Shown here one piece after another: positions 60,537 to 64,000 of a stretch of DNA of 64,000 nt; position 1 is the first letter of the stretch; each line of letters begins with the position of its first letter. The notes below the pieces were generated by a model. It made no database searches and was not told the DNA's origin. It saw only the letters and a list, made by a program, of their open reading frames with translations. A program made the position numbers and the translations under genes. The DNA comes from Medakamo hakoo. Lineage: Eukaryota; Chlorophyta; Trebouxiophyceae; Coccomyxaceae. The stretch spans positions 372,001-436,000 of the forward strand of contig CP089463.1 of NCBI GenBank assembly GCA_026636295.1, written 5' to 3'.

Positions 60537-62644
60537 ATGCCGCCTCCGCGTTCATCCCCGCTGGGCATTGCAACCCGCCCGCGGGGCCGCGGCGGCCTGG
60601 CCGGTTCTTCTGGTTCCTATGGTATGCTGTCTCAGAGCTACATGGACGTGGCCGCCGTCGCGCCGGACCAGGTTCGTTTTTTTCGTCGGGGCCGGGGAGC
60701 GGCGACACTAGGAGCGAGCGGGCGCACGGCCTCCTCCCTTCCTCACTCCATTCCCCCGCCCTTTCCCACGCAGCCCATCATCAGCCCGCGTTACAAAAGC
60801 AGCGGCGTCGATACAGAGGGTGACGAGGAAGGCGCGGAAGACGGCGGGCTGTCGTCCGCGCGCCAGGAGGGCGGCTCGGCCGACGACGCATCGGCGCTCG
60901 CGCGCCGCGCGGCCGCCCTAGCACTCGACGGCGGGCGTGCTGGTGGTGCCGCGCCGTCCGGGTCGGCCGGCCTGCCGCCCCTGCCGTCCTCTTCCTCGAA
61001 TGCCACTCCGCCCGCTGCACCCGCTGCGGCTGCTGGACCCCCGCCCGCCCGCCGCACCACGACGCGCATGCCGCCCCTCGGTGCCGCGCGCCAGTGCCAC
61101 GAGAACGAGGTCGCCGAGGTCGTGATTGTCTGCGAGCCGGAGGGCACGTCCCTGATGATGGGCGGCCTGCACCCGCGGTGAGTTGTGTTGTGTTGTGTGG
61201 GCATGCGCGCGCTGCGTGTGTGTGTTTGCTGCGCTGGTGGTGGGTGGTGGGAAAAGGCAGCCAGGGTGGGGCGGATGGAACAGGAGAGGGAGGGAGAGGT
61301 AGCCCAGGCCGTGCACGTTCGTCTGCGCGTCACCTCTCTCATGCCGCCCTCCCCCACTACACACCACTCACACACAGTGCCTCCCTGTACGAGCGCCCCG
61401 TCAACTTGGACGCCGCCAAGAAAGCACACGCCGAATTCCGGCGGGTCATGCGGGAGGCGGGCATCAAGGTAAGAAGAGACGGGTGGGGGGCGAGACGAGG
61501 GAGAGATGGCGCGGCCCGGAGCGGAGAGGGTTGGGGCAACTCGTCGCGAAAAAAAAAGAAAGAGCCTCTCACGCCCCCAGCCCGCGCACACACCACCCCT
61601 CCTCAGGTCCTGACCGTGCGCGACATCCTGTCCTACGGCGTCGCCTCCCACATGGGCGCCCGCGTCGAACTGGAGGAACTGGCCATGAAGGCCCTGTCGT
61701 ACCGCCTGGCGCCGGGCACGGATGCGTCGGCCGTGTCGGCCGACGACGCGTTTTACTTGTCGGACGACTACAAGCGCCGCGTCCTGGAGCACATGTCCAT
61801 CGCCCAGCTCATCGACACGCTGCTGATCAACCCGACGGTCGACCTGAAGCCGAGCGGGCGGGACACGGGCCTGACCGCCACGTACGAGTTTCAGCCGCTG
61901 TCCAACCTGGTGTACACGCGGGACCAGCAGGTCACGACAGCTGGCGGCGTCGTCATGGGCCGCCTGCGCTCGCCCCAGCGCGCCCTGGAAGTCGACCTCA
62001 TGGCCTTCTGCTTCCACAAGCTGGGCCTGCCCGTCCTGGGCGCCATCGCGCCGCCCGGCTACCTGGAGGGCGGCGACTTTTTCCCCGCGGGCAAGGGCCT
62101 GGCCCTGCTGGGGGTCGGCCTGCGCTCCAACATGGACGCCGCCCGCCAGCTCATGGACAACGACTGGCTGGGCGGCGTGGGCGCGCTGGCGGTCGTGCGC
62201 GACGACTTCGACCAGGCCCAGGACCGCATGCACCTGGACTGCGTCTTCTCCCTGCTGGGCGACGACGTGTGCCTGATGCTGGCCGACATGATGGGCGAGG
62301 CCTCGCCGACGCGCCGCCTGGTCGACGAGTGGGTCCGCGACCCGGCGACGGGCCGGTACTCGCTGTCCTCCTCCGGCACGGAGTTCGCGGCGTACATGCG
62401 GCGCCGCGGCTTCCACATCATCCCCGTCCCCGGCCCCGACCAGCTGGCGTACGGCTGCAACTGCCTCAACCTGGGCGGCGGCAAAATCCTGTCGGTGCAC
62501 GCGGGCACGGCGCGGGCCATCGTCCGCGACCCGCACTTCCGGGGGGACGTCCAGGTCGTGGACTTTGGGCCCATCACGTCCATGTATGGGGCCGTGCACT
62601 GTGCGAGCCAGGTGGTGAAGCGGACGCCGCGCGGCGGGGAGTGA
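60537..62644 (+). CDS. Arginine deiminase
   Basis: Four exons, 60537-60671, 60774-61177, 61378-61468 and 61607-62644, encode 555 residues. The enzyme converts arginine to citrulline and ammonia. The N-terminal 140 residues are Ser/Ala/Pro-rich and include a possible targeting sequence; other in-frame ATGs lie at 60486 and 60624. The amidinotransferase body starts VAEVVIVCEPEGTSLMMGGL (strand 1 and the family Glu), then AHAEFRRVMREAGIK, VLTVRDIL, NLVYTRDQQVTTAGGVVMGR (active-site Asp), GYLEGGDFFPAGKGLALLGV (Glu-Gly-Gly), DRMHLDCVFSLLGDDVC (catalytic His) and QLAYGCNCLNLGGGKILSVH (catalytic Cys region). Introns 1 (102 nt) and 3 (138 nt) are stop-free in frame. Only 62 nt separate the upstream stop from the ATG at 60537. 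Confidence 0.87.
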
Positions 62645-62864
62645 AGAGAGGTGGGTCGGATCGGGGGGGGGAGTGGTGGTGGTGGTGGTGGGGGGGGGGG
62701 GGTGAGGGGGGTCGGGGTGGGGGTGGGGGGTGAGGGCGCCCCGTGTGTGAAGGCGGGCCTCCCCCAGGGACGCGCCCCCATTCTTTTTCCCCGGCGCAGT
62801 CACACGCACTCCCCCCTCTCCCTCGCTCTCTGCGTTCTGCTCCCATGTTCTGAATTTTTTTTTT

Positions 62865-63552
62865 TTACAGGTCCAGCCCGTCCAGCGCGGCCGCGTACGC
62901 CGCCAGCGCGCCTACAATCTCGCACTTCAGCGCTTTGATCACGGCCGCGCCCACGTCGGGCGGCCCACTCGACGCCTCAAACAGGATGTCGTCGCCGTCG
63001 TGGCCCGTGGACACTTCCGACAGTTTCAGCGAACCCGTCGTCGTGGTGGGTGGCGGTGGGCTGGTCGTCGCGTCGTCGCCGCCGCCGCCACCATCCCCGG
63101 CTGGCACCACCTCCCAGTCGAGGGCCAGGGTCAGGTCGTACGCCGCGAATTTTTTGCCGCCTTTGCGCGTGGAGATGGAGGCCTGCGCGCGCGTGTGAGG
63201 GGGGTGGGGGTGGGGCGGCCGGGGCGGCCCGCCGTGAGATGGATGGATGGATGGATGGATGGATGGATGGATGGAAGGGAAGAAGAAACGGGCAGGGACC
63301 GCCGCGAAAAAAAAACACGCACGCCAGAACCACGCCACTCCCAGTCCGCACCTCGCCCTCGATGGAGGTGACCTTGGTCACGAGCGCGCGCCTGCCATCG
63401 GCCAGGTCGGCCTGGACGAGGAGCCGGGACGCCAGGTCTTCCTTTGTCCAGGCAAACGCATTCTTCTCTGCCCAGTGCCACCCGTTCGGGTTCCGGCCGT
63501 CCTCCCTGTCTTCAACCAGCCAGCGTGGGTCGCGGGCTTCCCACTGCGCCAT
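62865..63552 (-). CDS. Short Aha1-type Hsp90 co-chaperone (Aha1-N domain only)
   Basis: Two exons on the minus strand, 63552-63352 and 63182-62865, encode 172 residues. Aha1 N-domains bind the Hsp90 middle domain and stimulate its ATPase. The start MAQWEARDPRWLVEDREDG corresponds to the NWHW-type N-terminus (GRNPNGWHWAEKNAFAW). Exon 2 reads ASISTRKGGKKFAAYDLTLA followed by LDWEV, which carries the RKGK loop and the strand of the domain. It ends LKLSEVSTGHDGDDILFEAS and helices to a TAA stop. The C-terminal AHSA1 domain of full Aha1 is absent, so the protein is Hch1-like in layout. The stop codon is followed by genomic As (12 including its own last two). The intron has a GATG repeat at 63238-63274 and an A/T run near 63305. 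The gene is divergent from CP12. Confidence 0.88.
63238..63274. repeat. (GATG)9 tetranucleotide repeat in the Aha1 intron
   Basis: About nine GATG units on the plus strand read as CATC on the transcript strand, between the splice acceptor side and the middle of the 169-nt intron. Confidence 0.9.
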
Positions 63553-63769
63553 GGGCGTCTCTGTCACGCGTCGCCTGGTTGGGGACGGGCAGAGGAAAAG
63601 AGGGGTCGAGGGCGCGCGCGCGCGCGCGAGTGGAAAGAGAAAGGCGCGGCTTTCCGCGCGAGCGCGCGCGCGGAGCGGAAAAAACTTCGCACTGCCTAGC
63701 CTCTCCTCACTCTCGCTTTTCCACCGTCGCTCCAACACCCCAAACAAAACACCCAAACACACCGCCGCC
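63553..63769. promoter_or_regulatory. Bidirectional promoter between Aha1-type gene and CP12
   Basis: These 217 bases lie between outward-pointing starts. An alternating GC tract (63612-63628) and a second CG-rich alternating block (about 63656-63672) flank an inverted GGAAAG...CTTTCC pair. The CP12 side ends in a CA-rich leader (63741-63769). Confidence 0.45.
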
Positions 63770-64000
63770 ATGCTGTCCCTGCGCGCCTCCGTCCGCCCGG
63801 CCCCGATCTCGGGCGTCCGCCCCGCCCGCCGCGCCGTCCGCGCCGTCGTCGTCCGCGCCGACCCGGCCGGCAAGTCGGCCGTCGAAAAGGCCATTGAGGA
63901 AGCCAAGGAGACGTGCGCGGACGGCACGTCGTCCGAGTGCGCGGTGGCGTGGGACACGGTAAGTCTTGTGGGGGGCGCGTGTGCTGAGGGATGGCGGAGG
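63770..64000 (+). CDS. CP12: CP12, redox-regulated Calvin-cycle linker protein (3' partial)
   Basis: Exon 1 spans 63770-63958 (63 codons); the donor GTAAGT at 63959 opens an intron that runs past the window end. CP12 links glyceraldehyde-3-phosphate dehydrogenase and phosphoribulokinase in the dark under thioredoxin control. The transit peptide is MLSLRASVRPAPISGVRPAR followed by RAVRAVVVRAD. The mature N-terminus SAVEKAIEEAKETCADGTSS, ECAVAWDT holds the first cysteine pair and the start of the AWD-VEEL core. The second exon, expected to contain VEEL and the C-terminal cysteine pair, lies outside the window. Confidence 0.92.
   Translation, partial: MLSLRASVRPAPISGVRPARRAVRAVVVRADPAGKSAVEKAIEEAKETCADGTSSECAVAWDTVSLVGGACAEGWRR

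Noticed and set aside
62660-62740. G-rich stretch after arginine deiminase as a terminator or G-quadruplex
   Set aside because: It is merely a G-run in a convergent 3' region; no evidence separates function from slippage growth.

Overview
This window looks like nuclear DNA of a compact, extremely GC-rich green alga (Chlorophyta). By eye the base composition is strongly GC; I did not count it. The lineage call rests on the gene set: digalactosyldiacylglycerol synthase, plastid-type beta-amylase, a RETICULATA-related envelope protein, the N-terminal exon of CP12, a multi-ACT-domain ACR protein, a trithorax/ATX-type SET protein and arginine deiminase. The spliceosomal introns are short, with GTGCG/GTGAG donors and CA-rich acceptors. 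I saw no mobile element, virus-like element, tRNA, rRNA or CRISPR array.

I support 33 protein-coding genes, about one per 2 kb, 31 of them complete. Layout: 0-5 kb, the tail of an ARM/HEAT-like protein, a secreted class I-like haem peroxidase (-) and two unknown proteins (+). 4.8-11.9 kb (-): SAM50, a TCAIM-like protein and a digalactosyldiacylglycerol synthase. 12-15.5 kb: SmG (+), beta-amylase (-), mitoribosomal bS21m (+). 15.6-22 kb: HSP110 (-), an eEF1A lysine methyltransferase (+), an unknown protein (+), an ARF GTPase (-). 22.3-29.2 kb: a 2252-residue PHD/HMG/Tudor/SAND-like/SET protein (+). 29.3-38.9 kb: ICT1-type release factor (-), ATG14-like (+), SWI3 (-), a DGAT2-type acyltransferase (+), a TMEM53-like hydrolase (+). 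39-47.8 kb: RETICULATA-related (-), receptor-like TKL kinase (-), VPS54 (+). 47.9-54.1 kb (+): an unknown acidic protein, an ACR-type ACT protein, a PPWD1-type cyclophilin. 54.4-64 kb: epoxide hydrolase-like (-), histidinol-phosphate aminotransferase (+), PP2C (+), 6-phosphogluconolactonase (+), arginine deiminase (+), a short Aha1 (-), and CP12 exon 1 (+), cut by the window end.

The genes form an ordinary housekeeping neighbourhood rather than a cluster. Some functional groupings are visible: mitochondrial biogenesis (SAM50, TCAIM-like, bS21m, ICT1), membrane lipids and storage (galactolipid synthase, DGAT2), plastid carbon metabolism (beta-amylase, 6PGL, CP12) and amino-acid metabolism (HisC, ADI, ACR). 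Ten divergent gene pairs share start-to-start regions of about 0.14-1 kb, so bidirectional promoters are likely the rule.

The most unusual signal is in the introns. I placed 30 introns, 29 of them complete. The 3' splice regions are CA-rich rather than U-rich and in three genes have grown into long microsatellites; runs of A or T follow several donors; and CATC tracts lie in several introns. Exon boundaries were set by hand from GT/AG sites, reading phase and protein family fit; no transcript data were available.
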